A stretch of DNA of 64,000 nt from an uncultured Schlesneria sp. (lineage in GTDB: Bacteria; Planctomycetota; Planctomycetia; Planctomycetales; Planctomycetaceae), in assembly GCA_903899985.1 (NCBI GenBank), contig CAIULL010000030.1, positions 1 through 64,000 of the forward strand, written 5' to 3'. Position 1 is the first letter of the stretch. Every line of letters begins with the position of its first letter. Positions 35,526-45,270 of the stretch are shown piece by piece. A program made the translations under genes and the position numbers. A model generated the notes under the pieces. That model did not search any database, was not told the origin of the DNA, and saw nothing but the letters and a program-made list of their open reading frames with translations.

Positions 35526-37997
35526 CTACTTCGCGGGTCCGACTTCCGATGTGTTCAAACGCTGATTTTGAAGCATTGTATAAAGCTTAATGTTCCTTCC
35601 GAGGTTGACTGCATCTTCAGGAAGATAGCCTTCGCAATTGCCAGAATTCTGGCGTTCCAGCGCACAACTGATGTCGTAACGGCTGTAAATCACGACATAG
35701 CGACCGTCGAATTCAATCCCTTCCAGGATTGGTTCGGCGGTACGTACGGTGAAGTTCCCGCCCGAGCTGTTTTCGCCCCCTTCTGCCGTTCGACGTTTCA
35801 GCAGTTTGATTTCCTGACCGATTTTGTCCGAGAAGATTTCGTGTGACACTGGGATTCGTTCGAATTTCTTATCTGGGTAGAGCTGCGTCATCCACTCGCG
35901 AAAGGCCTTGTCAAATGGCTTTGCACCACAGCATGAATCGGCGACGAGAACACCGCCACGGTCGAGATACACCTTCAATTGCTGCCGTTCTTCGACAGGG
36001 AATGAAAACTTATTACGTCCGTGCATGTACAGCACCGGGTAACGGAAGATATTTTTATCGGAAAGTTCCAAGTCACGCATCTTCGTCGAGGCAGACAGGC
36101 CAACGGTTTCGTTCAGCGAAACCAACAGGTTTCTCAAGGCACGAGGAGCCGCATTCCAGGCTCCATTATGTTTGATCTGGGCGATCTGCAACAATCCCCT
36201 TTCGATCTTATCGAGTTCGCTGTCATTGGCTGTCACTTGACGAACCTGGGTCTTGTCGGGTGGTTCGCGTCCTGTCGCATACGCTATTACGTTCACACCG
36301 ATTTGTGTGGCCCGCACGATTTTGGCCTTCAGCTGGACGTTTCGTTTCGGGGGATCGACCTTCGCCCAATAATCCCACAGGCAGGCGAGGTCTTCCGGGG
36401 AATACATGATCGAAGTCCTGCAACCGAAATCCGCTCCGTATAATTTGACTCCCTCTGGTTGAAGCGGGTGCTCGATTCGATAAACCGGATGGTCAGGTGT
36501 CAGAAGAGTTAAATTACCTTCGCTCGGCGGTAACAACTGAGTCACCAGTTCACGGAAGCTGGCTTCGAAGTCGCCACCCTGACAGGTGGGACAAGCAAAA
36601 ATAAATCCTCCTTCTTCCAGATATTCCCTGAGCAATTTGGTTTCAGCGGGACTGAACGACAATCGCCCTGGTCCGGTAATGAACAGCACTGGTGCTTGAA
36701 GTAACGAATTGACTCCGCCTGATTTCACCGCACGCGCCAGATCGAGATCTTGCGTCGTCAACAGCTTAGGCCATTTGGGCATACTGCTGATCAGTTCCGT
36801 TAGATTACGGACATCTCGCGGATGGCGATTCCAGTTGTTGTCGAGCAGGATGTTCGGGTTATTCGGATGTCGGGTTCCGTACTTAAGCTTATTGATGACG
36901 ACAGGCGCCAGTCCTTTGGACAGAAACAACAGCCCGAGACTGGTTCCACAAACCGGTTGAGATTCGTGTGAACCAGAACCCGGAATGTGGCCATCCACCT
37001 GGTTTTGAATCGCCAGAAGCATGGATGTCCCCTCGCGATACCAGTCATGTTCTCCGAAGAATCGCTGACCGGTCAGCCGTCCGGCGCGTTCAATTCCATA
37101 AATGTAATACAGTAGCCATTGATGCCCGCCTGCTCCCGGATTCTGATGGACCGAGAAACTGCGGGACAACCAATTGATTCCATTCTGAATGGCAAGATCC
37201 GGGACTGCGTCATCGCAGCAGGGGGGCGTACCATCCGCAGCGACGCCAGCATCCGACTTGAGCATTTGCTGAGTGATTGACAGTGATGCGACACCTGCAA
37301 CGGTCATGCTTCCTCGGCTGGGGGGGCGATTTGCAAGATCGCTCGCGCCGCCAACAACATAGCCCCAGCCTCCGTCGTTATTTTGATTTCGTTCCCAGTA
37401 ATCACGTGCTCGTTCCCACGTCTGCCGATTAACGCTGGCACCCGCTTCCACGGCTTCGCGTAATCCCAGAATCGCGAATTGAGTATTACTTTGATCTCCA
37501 CCCATCTGGCGACCGTTGCGAAGGGAGTAAGACCACGCACCCGAATTTTCTGCAGTGATCTGGCCCTCTTCGAGCCGTTGCGCGAGTTCCGCGATCTTGA
37601 CTCCGTCTGCTTTTTCCTTTGCAGCGGATAACGCCATGATCAGTAGCGACACCTGATAGGTCTCGTACTTGCCTCCAAAGTCATCGACTGACCTCGATCT
37701 CAAGTACTGCAGTCCACGGCGAACGGGCGCGTCTTGAGGCGACATCCCTGAATTAAGCAGTGATAGTACGCATAAACTTGTGATCCCCGTTCGAACATCC
37801 GCCTCGGCAACCCATGAACCATCCTGAGCTTGTTCTTTGACGAGGAATTTTTTTGCCCGTTCAATCGCCTGTTTGACATCGAGTTCAGACAAGTCTGCCC
37901 CGTGGACTGATCCGGTCGAGAACGACACAAATGAGACGAACATCCCGATCGTCAACAACAAATTATGTGGCACGGTCGATAATGAAAGTCGATTCAT
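35526..37997 (-). CDS. prenyltransferase/squalene-oxidase repeat protein with two DUF4159-like domains
   Basis: N-terminal alpha/alpha toroid motifs (QDGSWVAEADVRTGITSLCVLSLLNSG, NNDGGWGYV) and two C-terminal DUF4159-like blocks (LREYLEEGGFIFACPTCQGGDFEASFRELV; LKVYLDRGGVLVADSCCGAKPFDKAFREWM). Confidence 0.88.
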   Translation of the reverse strand: MNRLSLSTVPHNLLLTIGMFVSFVSFSTGSVHGADLSELDVKQAIERAKKFLVKEQAQDGSWVAEADVRTGITSLCVLSLLNSGMSPQDAPVRRGLQYLRSRSVDDFGGKYETYQVSLLIMALSAAKEKADGVKIAELAQRLEEGQITAENSGAWSYSLRNGRQMGGDQSNTQFAILGLREAVEAGASVNRQTWERARDYWERNQNNDGGWGYVVGGASDLANRPPSRGSMTVAGVASLSITQQMLKSDAGVAADGTPPCCDDAVPDLAIQNGINWLSRSFSVHQNPGAGGHQWLLYYIYGIERAGRLTGQRFFGEHDWYREGTSMLLAIQNQVDGHIPGSGSHESQPVCGTSLGLLFLSKGLAPVVINKLKYGTRHPNNPNILLDNNWNRHPRDVRNLTELISSMPKWPKLLTTQDLDLARAVKSGGVNSLLQAPVLFITGPGRLSFSPAETKLLREYLEEGGFIFACPTCQGGDFEASFRELVTQLLPPSEGNLTLLTPDHPVYRIEHPLQPEGVKLYGADFGCRTSIMYSPEDLACLWDYWAKVDPPKRNVQLKAKIVRATQIGVNVIAYATGREPPDKTQVRQVTANDSELDKIERGLLQIAQIKHNGAWNAAPRALRNLLVSLNETVGLSASTKMRDLELSDKNIFRYPVLYMHGRNKFSFPVEERQQLKVYLDRGGVLVADSCCGAKPFDKAFREWMTQLYPDKKFERIPVSHEIFSDKIGQEIKLLKRRTAEGGENSSGGNFTVRTAEPILEGIEFDGRYVVIYSRYDISCALERQNSGNCEGYLPEDAVNLGRNIKLYTMLQNQRLNTSEVGPAK

Positions 37998-38449
37998 GGA
38001 AACATCCTTAACTTTCGGCCATCAGTCTGCTTGTTACCGGGGTCCACATCAAGAATGAAATCCGTCTTGTCTTGTCATTGGAATCCTGGAAATAAAGACA
38101 GGACTCTATTGTCGAAACAGATGGCTTCAATCTTTCCTTGACCAAATTCGACGCCAATGCGGTGACTGGAAATCTCTTCTCTCCTGCCCTCTTATCAGAT
38201 CGTCGGAAACAAGGTCAAGACGAAGCGACTTAAATATAAGAAAATACGCAGCTGAGGGTTGTGGAGTTTTCTTCACCTTTTCCTCCCCTACAAGCATTGT
38301 TAAGTTTTTTCCAGTATTGTCAGAGGATGCTGATCTGTTTCTCGAGAAGAAACAACACGCAAAGAAAGATTGGCCACCGTCTGACATTGCCTTGCCACGA
38401 ATGCACCGCCTGATGCCGAATCAAAGGCAATCGGGAGGCTTGCAATCCT

Positions 38450-41400
38450 TCAAACAACCTCGGCCTGTCGCCTGACGAGATCATTGACAGCGTCAATATG
38501 TTGAGCCAGGTCGCGCTGAAGCCGCTGCGGTGTCGGACCATATCCAAGTCGGCGAGCTAAAAACATAAAGTCCTGACTCGATGTCGCAGATACCGTCAAG
38601 TCGCGAGCGTCGCCTCGAACCATTCTTAACCCATCAATCAGACGTCGGAAAAACCCGTATGCGTCCCGAAGTGCACGATAGTCCGATTCCGTTAATACAC
38701 CGACACGTCGCATTTCGCGCATGGCGTCTCGTGTATTGGTCACTCTTAAACTCACGTGCCGCGAGCCATGAGTGATCTGCATCGCCTGCACGAAATATTC
38801 GATATCCACCAAGCCCCCGGGGCTGAGTTTGGCGTTGAATTCGCCTGCGGCGACCAGTTGCCGAACCTGCCGCTCACGCATCGCCCGCATCGAAGCGAAG
38901 TCGAAAGGAGGCCCTTCATAAAGGAAGCGGTCCCGGAGACTAATCAATTTCTCGCCCAACGCCGGATCACCAGTGATTGGCCTTAGCTTGATCAGCGACT
39001 GACGTTCGTAAGGCCACGCGGCGCCATTGGGGTCAAAGTAACGACGGAAGGCATCAAACGATACTGCCAGCGGCCCTGACCGACCGTACGGTCGCAAACG
39101 CAGATCGATCCGAAAGATTCCTTCCTCGCGGGCTCGAATCGATTGAACGCAAGACTCGACAAGTCGCTGATAAAACGTCGCATTGGCAATCGGTTTCCGA
39201 CCATCTGTCATTCCTTCTTCGTCATATACGAACATCAGTTCGATATCAGATGCAAAACCCAGTTCACGGCCGCCACACTTACCAAGCGCACAAACCACGA
39301 GCGACGCTCTTTCGCCGTCTGGTCGTTTGGGAACACCGAATCGATCGTGAAGTTCCCGCTCACTGAGTTGCAAGCTCGTTGAAACAACAACCTCTGCCAC
39401 ATCGGTCAATTCTTCAGCAAAACGGTCAAAGTCACCGCATCGGCCCAGTATATGTCTCAAGTCAATGCGAAACATCTCGCGATCTTTAAAGGAATTCAGT
39501 AGCTGGCGTCGCTGTGCGGGGTCATTTACTGTCGACAATTCGACTGCCAGATCACGCCATAATAGCGTCTTCGATTTGGCCTGCTCGATGCCTTCAATAT
39601 CACTGAGGACAGGAAACAAGTTTGCATATTGGATTCGCAAAAAGTCTTCCCAAAGGAAATCGCTGACACCGAGTACCCTTGCGAGCGCCGCCAGGACTTC
39701 AGGGCGTTCGAGTGACGAGAGCTGCTCGGTCCAGTCCGGCTGCTGGAATAACTCGCTTAGAAACAATCGAAAGTGCAAGAGGGCCGCTTCGGCATTTGGC
39801 GACCCAGGTAACAGATGGGTAAAGTGTTTAATCAACACGATCGCGGCTTGAAGTTCGTGCAGCTTACGATCGTCAAGAATCTTTCCTTGTCGTTGAGCAT
39901 CGGTAACGTACAACATGTCAGCAGCAACGTTTCCGTCAGAGCAGATCACGACTCGTTCGATAGCAATTCCACTAAGAGCCAACGCATTCGTTAATTCGTA
40001 CAGGAAACCGATTGTGTCCTCGCCGCGAATATGTAGAACGGTAAAGAGTTCATGCGCCTGATTGTCAAAACTGACTTCCAGTGGCGTCGGCTTAGATGCC
40101 AGATCTGGGGAACCTTCCAGTGCGTCGGCCACACGAGAAGCCAGCTTCCCCTGGGCTTCATGGCTGCGGCCCGACTGCGCCAACTGGATCAGCTCCGTGA
40201 GATCCGCTTCGTAACAATCCCACACTTCAGACATCACCGCTTCCACCGACGAGCGTACGGTGAAGACGTCGATAAACTCCCGAGGCTTTTCTTTTGATCG
40301 TTCGGCCGGCGAAGCGTGTTCCCCAGTGGAAACGAAGCCTTTTATGATGTCGAATCCATAAACAAATAACAGTCCGCAAATCAACGACAACGCACCCGGC
40401 TGATCAATACCGAGCACGCGAACTCGCCATTCACCCGCCCCGTCCGATTGAGCACGGACAATCACCGGCTGATCCTCACTAAGTGTCTTCAGTAGCTGCA
40501 AATGTTCCCGACGTTCGTTGGCCGTGAAGGCTGATTCATAGTCAAAATCGATCCCGGATTTCAGTGCGACTGACGATGCGGTCGGGTCGAGCGGAATCTT
40601 GCCTGATTCGACCTCTTCTGTACTGCCATCCGTCTCAGGATCGATGGTTTCGACTGGTGCCGTCACATATTTGTCGAAAACGGAACGAATCGCCTGACAA
40701 TGTTGACGGTAGTGACCCAGCAGGTGTTCGCCATCTCGGAAGTCGAGCCGACGAGCAAGCGCCGTCATCTCAAGAGCATCGGATGGGAGCGAATGCTCTT
40801 GCCGATTATGTAACAATTGCAAAGAGTGCTCGATTGTCCTCAGAAAGACATATCCGTCAGTCAGACAGCGATATTCGTCAGCATGAATCAGATCGAAATC
40901 GGCAAGCCTGACCAGAGCGTCCAATGTGTTGGCAGAGCGAATCTGGGGGGTTCGTTGACCATGGATCAGCTGCAGCGACTGAACGATGAATTCGATGTCC
41001 CGAATCGAACCACTTCCTGATTTCACTTCTCCAAACGCGCGTCCCCGCCGTTCAAGATGTGCTTCTATCTGACTTTTTGCTGATCGGACACTCGTCCGAA
41101 CTTCATCGGCGAGATATCCAAAAATTAATGGGGCCGCTTCACGAAGCAACTGCCTGCCCACGGAAAAATCGCCTGCCACGACGCGACCTTTGAGCAACGC
41201 CTGTTTTTCCCACAATTCGGCTTGGGTCCGCAGATAGTCAAGGTACGAGGAAACCTGGACTACGAGTTCACCAGCACGCCCCCATGGTCTCAATCGCATG
41301 TCCACGCGATAAAGAAAGCCTTCCCCTGTCGCGTCCTGCAGTGCTTTAATCAGCCTTTGAGCCAGCGTCACGATCGTTTGTTGGGATTGAGTCGCAGTTG

Positions 41401-42190
41401 TGGTGCCCTTTGTTGAGGTCACCCCTTTGGATCCGCCTGTCCGAGCCGGAAAGGTCGAATCATATTCGGTGCTCTGCATGAGAAAAATCAGATCGATGTC
41501 TGAGCTGTAGTTGAGCTCTTCGCCTCCCAGCTTTCCTAATGCTAGAACTGCAAACCCGGTTGTATCCACCTGAAGATCGTCCGCGACCAGCCGCAGACAG
41601 GCTTCAATCAGCCCGTCCGCCAGCAGGCTGAGCTGGACCGTCGCAGCTCGAAAATCAACCAGACCAAAAGCATCACACGTTCCGATGCGCAGCAGCTCTG
41701 AACGCTGGAACCGCCGAAGTGCATCCATTTTCTCACTGAATGAGGCTTCGTTCTGAGCTGCCGCCAAGGCTGCCTCAATAAAATCCTGTTGAGATTTCAG
41801 GTCTGCCAGCAATCGATGCTGAATCAGTCGCCGCAATGCCATCGGGTCGCGTAACAACGTCTCAGTCAGATAGCGGCTGCCAGCAAACAACTTGACGAGC
41901 ATTTCCAGCCCGCGAGGATTGTCGATCAGAAACTGATAGAGAACTTCGCGGTCACCAGATCGAAGCACGTACCGCTCAAAATCGACAAGCAGTTCGTCCG
42001 CTTCGGCCATGTCGGTCACGGCACGAAGGAAGCGTGAAAGGCATTCAGCTGAGTGCGATGTTCCCGACAACGATTTCAAGCGAGCCAAAGCACCTTCGGC
42101 ATCGCGAAACCCGACAGCGACTAATCGCTCCAACGTCGCGTCTCGCATCGAATCATCTAATTCTGTCAGCAATTGCAAATATTTCCTCAT
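38450..42190 (-). CDS. glnE: glutamine synthetase adenylyltransferase/adenylyl-removase with GlnD-like ACT insert
   Basis: ALGKLGGEELNYSSDIDLIF..VDMRLRPWGRAGELV and ALGKCGGRELGFASDIELMFVYDEEG..IDLRLRPYGRSGPLA; central ACT-like tandem. Confidence 0.93.
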   Translation of the reverse strand: MRKYLQLLTELDDSMRDATLERLVAVGFRDAEGALARLKSLSGTSHSAECLSRFLRAVTDMAEADELLVDFERYVLRSGDREVLYQFLIDNPRGLEMLVKLFAGSRYLTETLLRDPMALRRLIQHRLLADLKSQQDFIEAALAAAQNEASFSEKMDALRRFQRSELLRIGTCDAFGLVDFRAATVQLSLLADGLIEACLRLVADDLQVDTTGFAVLALGKLGGEELNYSSDIDLIFLMQSTEYDSTFPARTGGSKGVTSTKGTTTATQSQQTIVTLAQRLIKALQDATGEGFLYRVDMRLRPWGRAGELVVQVSSYLDYLRTQAELWEKQALLKGRVVAGDFSVGRQLLREAAPLIFGYLADEVRTSVRSAKSQIEAHLERRGRAFGEVKSGSGSIRDIEFIVQSLQLIHGQRTPQIRSANTLDALVRLADFDLIHADEYRCLTDGYVFLRTIEHSLQLLHNRQEHSLPSDALEMTALARRLDFRDGEHLLGHYRQHCQAIRSVFDKYVTAPVETIDPETDGSTEEVESGKIPLDPTASSVALKSGIDFDYESAFTANERREHLQLLKTLSEDQPVIVRAQSDGAGEWRVRVLGIDQPGALSLICGLLFVYGFDIIKGFVSTGEHASPAERSKEKPREFIDVFTVRSSVEAVMSEVWDCYEADLTELIQLAQSGRSHEAQGKLASRVADALEGSPDLASKPTPLEVSFDNQAHELFTVLHIRGEDTIGFLYELTNALALSGIAIERVVICSDGNVAADMLYVTDAQRQGKILDDRKLHELQAAIVLIKHFTHLLPGSPNAEAALLHFRLFLSELFQQPDWTEQLSSLERPEVLAALARVLGVSDFLWEDFLRIQYANLFPVLSDIEGIEQAKSKTLLWRDLAVELSTVNDPAQRRQLLNSFKDREMFRIDLRHILGRCGDFDRFAEELTDVAEVVVSTSLQLSERELHDRFGVPKRPDGERASLVVCALGKCGGRELGFASDIELMFVYDEEGMTDGRKPIANATFYQRLVESCVQSIRAREEGIFRIDLRLRPYGRSGPLAVSFDAFRRYFDPNGAAWPYERQSLIKLRPITGDPALGEKLISLRDRFLYEGPPFDFASMRAMRERQVRQLVAAGEFNAKLSPGGLVDIEYFVQAMQITHGSRHVSLRVTNTRDAMREMRRVGVLTESDYRALRDAYGFFRRLIDGLRMVRGDARDLTVSATSSQDFMFLARRLGYGPTPQRLQRDLAQHIDAVNDLVRRQAEVV

Positions 42191-42249
42191 GCCGAATAAC
42201 GTACCAAAATCGAGATCAGCGTGCGAAGTGGCCTTTCCGAAGTCTGCTG

Positions 42250-43629
42250 CTACGCCAGCTTCCAGCCCTTACGATATTCGCGTCGAATAAATTTGTCGGC
42301 TTCGGGTGTATTGGGGCATCGCAGCTTCTCGGCATCCCATTCAATTTTCTTTCCAACGCGATAGGCGACATTCCCGAGATGATTGGCCTCCGTAAGCAAG
42401 CCGGAATACTCAAAGTCGCATGAAGTTTTCAGGTCCGACTTACAGGCACGAATCCATTCGGCCTGTTGCCCCGGCGATTCCGGGATAAATGGCTCAGGCC
42501 GTTTAAAGTCTTTGAAATCAGCCTCAGGCAACAAGAGGTGGCGGCCATAGTCCGACAGCAGCATCCCCTTATCCCCAACAAATAGATGCCCGCTGTCCCA
42601 TTGAGGAATTCCCATGTCCGTCCAGATCTTCGGCTTGTTCACTCCTTGATACCACGTCAGAGTCACCGGAGGCATTCCCTCTCGCGGCCCATATTGATAT
42701 GTCGCCTGCATTGAAGCAGGTGCCAGATCCGGGTGCGGCGGTGGACCGCTCGCCTCGATCGTCAGTGGCGACTGGAGCTTCAAGGCCCAGAACGGCAAAT
42801 CGTTGAAGTGACTGCCGAGGTCCGACATGGTGCCGCTGCCCCATTCCCACCACCGATACCATTTCGGGCCGGGAAAATAGACGTTGTTGAATGCTCGCTC
42901 TGGTGCAGGACCAAGCCAGAGATCCCAGTCGAGACCAGCCGGGATCGGGTCGGCCGTTTTCGGGCGCTCCTGCACAGCAACAATGTCTCCAAATTTCTTG
43001 GCGTCATCAGCCGATTGAAGTCCCCAGGCTCGCGAAGTCCAGACGTGAGCCTCCCGAACAGGACCGATCGCCCCCGTCTGAATCAATTCAACGACTCGCC
43101 GATAGTTACTGCCAGAATGGATCTGGATCCCCATCTGGGTGGCCACTTTGACTTTCGCGGTCGCTTCGCGAATTATTCGAGCCTCCCAAACGCTATGCGT
43201 CAGTGGCTTTTCGCAATAGACATGCTTGCCCAGCTGCAGAGCAGCAAGGGTTGCGAAGGCATGAGTATGCTCGCAGGTACTGACGATCACCGCGTCAAAT
43301 TCGTTCGCATGATCGAAGACCTTGCGAAAGTCGACAACGGTGCGGGCCTTCGGATGAGCCGCCGATGCACGACCGAGATTGTTCTGATTGACATCGCACA
43401 ACGAGACGATGTTTTCGGTCCCGGCAACCGCAGCCAGATTCGCTGCTCCACGACCTCCCGACCCGATTACCGCGATGTTCAGTTTTTCGCTGACCCCGCG
43501 CGCTCGCAGGATCGCCGGAGCCGCAAATGGACTCGCCGCGACGACTGCCGAAGCCTGAAGAAATCGTCGACGATCGATTTTTGATTGAGACGACGTCGCA
43601 ACCGCTGTGTTTGTGCCTTGACGAATCAT
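42250..43629 (-). CDS. Gfo/Idh/MocA family oxidoreductase with Tat signal
   Basis: [58 protein letters not shown]; start trimmed to ATG 43629. Confidence 0.93.
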   Translation of the reverse strand: MIRQGTNTAVATSSQSKIDRRRFLQASAVVAASPFAAPAILRARGVSEKLNIAVIGSGGRGAANLAAVAGTENIVSLCDVNQNNLGRASAAHPKARTVVDFRKVFDHANEFDAVIVSTCEHTHAFATLAALQLGKHVYCEKPLTHSVWEARIIREATAKVKVATQMGIQIHSGSNYRRVVELIQTGAIGPVREAHVWTSRAWGLQSADDAKKFGDIVAVQERPKTADPIPAGLDWDLWLGPAPERAFNNVYFPGPKWYRWWEWGSGTMSDLGSHFNDLPFWALKLQSPLTIEASGPPPHPDLAPASMQATYQYGPREGMPPVTLTWYQGVNKPKIWTDMGIPQWDSGHLFVGDKGMLLSDYGRHLLLPEADFKDFKRPEPFIPESPGQQAEWIRACKSDLKTSCDFEYSGLLTEANHLGNVAYRVGKKIEWDAEKLRCPNTPEADKFIRREYRKGWKLA

Positions 43630-43687
43630 CGGGCAATTCCTTGACGAAGTAAAAGATTCATTGAACTCCTGACCCAATAGAATCGCG

Positions 43688-43754
43688 TTGAATAACGAAA
43701 ACGAAGAAACGCGAAATCGTAATCGACTCGCGTTCCTTCGTTTTCGTTATTCAA
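43688..43754. terminator. long hairpin downstream of the E2 gene
   Basis: ttgaataacgaaaacgaag (43688-43706) / cttcgttttcgttattcaa (43736-43754) perfect 19 bp, extended inward by aacgcga/tcgcgtt. Confidence 0.75.
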
Positions 43755-43772
43755 TACCCGCACGGGCGTCGA

Positions 43773-45065
43773 TTACGCCTCGATCACCAATCGAAATGCG
43801 TCGCTGAGTAATGTGACCAGCTTGACGACGAAGCGGGCGGCGTCGGCTCCGTTGATCACTCGGTGGTCGTAGGAGAGTGACAACGGCAGCATCAGACGCT
43901 CGACGACTTCGCCGTCTCGAATTTGAAGCTGCTTCTGGCTGCGTGACATACCAAGGATCGCAACTTCGGGATAGTTGACGATTGGGGTGAACGACGTTCC
44001 GCCAATTCCGCCAAGATTCGTGATGGTGAAAGTGCCCCCTTGCATCTCGCTCACCTGCAGTTTGCGATCGCGGGCCTTGGCAGCGAGTTCCGTCATTTCT
44101 GCGGCGAGTTGCATGACTGACTTCTGATCGACGTTTCGAATGACAGGAACGACCAGGCCCGTTGGCGTGTCGACGGCAATTCCAATGTGGTAATACCGTT
44201 TCAGGACCAGCTCAGCCTTTGCCGTATCGTAACTGGAATTGAAGTGCGGGAACTCTTTGAGGCAGGCGACAACGGCTTTCAAGGCGAGCGCCGTCATTGT
44301 CACCTTGGCAACACCCTTGGGGGCCGTTTCGACAAAATGCTTGCGGGCGGCTTCGGTTTCGGTGATGTCAGCCAGATCATGCTGAGTCACGTGCGGGATG
44401 ATCTGCCAGGCAAGACTCAGATTGTTGGCGACAGTCTTTTGCAGCTTGGAATAAGCCTGACGATCCGTTGGACCGAATGGAGAAAAGTCTGGCAGTGGAG
44501 GTTCGACAAGGCCGCGACCGCCTCCCGCCCCTCCTGCTGAGACGGCGCGAGCGACGTCTTCCAGCGTGATCCGGCCACCGGAACCGGTCCCGGGAATATT
44601 GGCAAGATTAAGACCCAGTTCACGAGCAAGGCGTCGGGTTGCCGGACCTGCTGGTAACGGCATCTCGCGTCCTGTCGGCATTGCTATCGCGGCTGCGGGA
44701 ACAGCCTTGGCGATCGAGGCTTTGTCGCCACCGTTTCGGCTGGCGGGTGACGCGGCCGCAGCGGGAACGGCTTCTTTCCCCGCTGGCTTGGCGGATGCGG
44801 CCGAACCGGCTGCTGGGGCGGAACTCGATTCGAGTGACAGGACTGCCTGACCGGGGGTGATGGTTTCCCCTTTTTTGACCAGAACTTTGACCACAGTCCC
44901 CTCGTAGGGAGACTGAAGTTCCATGACCGCCTTGTCAGTTTCAAGCTCCAGAACGATCTGACCAACGGTGATCGTATCGCCCACGGCAACGTGAATGGCG
45001 GCCACATCGGCACTCTTGATTCCATCGCCCAGAAGCTGTTGTTCAACTTTGAATTCGATTGTCAT
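43773..45065 (-). CDS. pyruvate dehydrogenase complex E2, dihydrolipoamide acetyltransferase (single lipoyl domain)
   Basis: VGQIVLELETDKAVMELQSPYEGTV lipoyl motif, PATRRLARELGLNLANIPGTGSGGRITLEDV (E3BD), LPLSLSYDHRVINGADAARF catalytic motif. Confidence 0.95.
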   Translation of the reverse strand: MTIEFKVEQQLLGDGIKSADVAAIHVAVGDTITVGQIVLELETDKAVMELQSPYEGTVVKVLVKKGETITPGQAVLSLESSSAPAAGSAASAKPAGKEAVPAAAASPASRNGGDKASIAKAVPAAAIAMPTGREMPLPAGPATRRLARELGLNLANIPGTGSGGRITLEDVARAVSAGGAGGGRGLVEPPLPDFSPFGPTDRQAYSKLQKTVANNLSLAWQIIPHVTQHDLADITETEAARKHFVETAPKGVAKVTMTALALKAVVACLKEFPHFNSSYDTAKAELVLKRYYHIGIAVDTPTGLVVPVIRNVDQKSVMQLAAEMTELAAKARDRKLQVSEMQGGTFTITNLGGIGGTSFTPIVNYPEVAILGMSRSQKQLQIRDGEVVERLMLPLSLSYDHRVINGADAARFVVKLVTLLSDAFRLVIEA

Positions 45066-45212
45066 CGGAAGTCTCTTACGTCTCGGTGATCTCGTTGATT
45101 GGGCTTGACCCAGGTATTTTCGTTTGAGCCTTCATGGCTCTTTATTTCGCTTTTTCAGAGGTTCGACGGATGACATTTTGCTCGAAACTGGTCCGTTGAA
45201 TCTCTGCTTCTT

Positions 45213-45263
45213 GGGCTGTTGACAACTGACGCTGTCAACAGCCCTCGTCGGCTGGAAGCCGAC
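45213..45263. repeat. two adjacent hairpins in the E1-E2 intergenic space
   Basis: gggctgttgaca..tgtcaacagccc (12 bp stem, 45213-45224/45233-45244) followed by gtcggct-gga-agccgac (45247-45263). Confidence 0.7.
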
Positions 45264-45270
45264 GCTATTG

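Noticed and set aside
42733-43584. 283 aa + strand ORF
   Set aside because: Antisense to the Gfo/Idh/MocA gene; no motifs.
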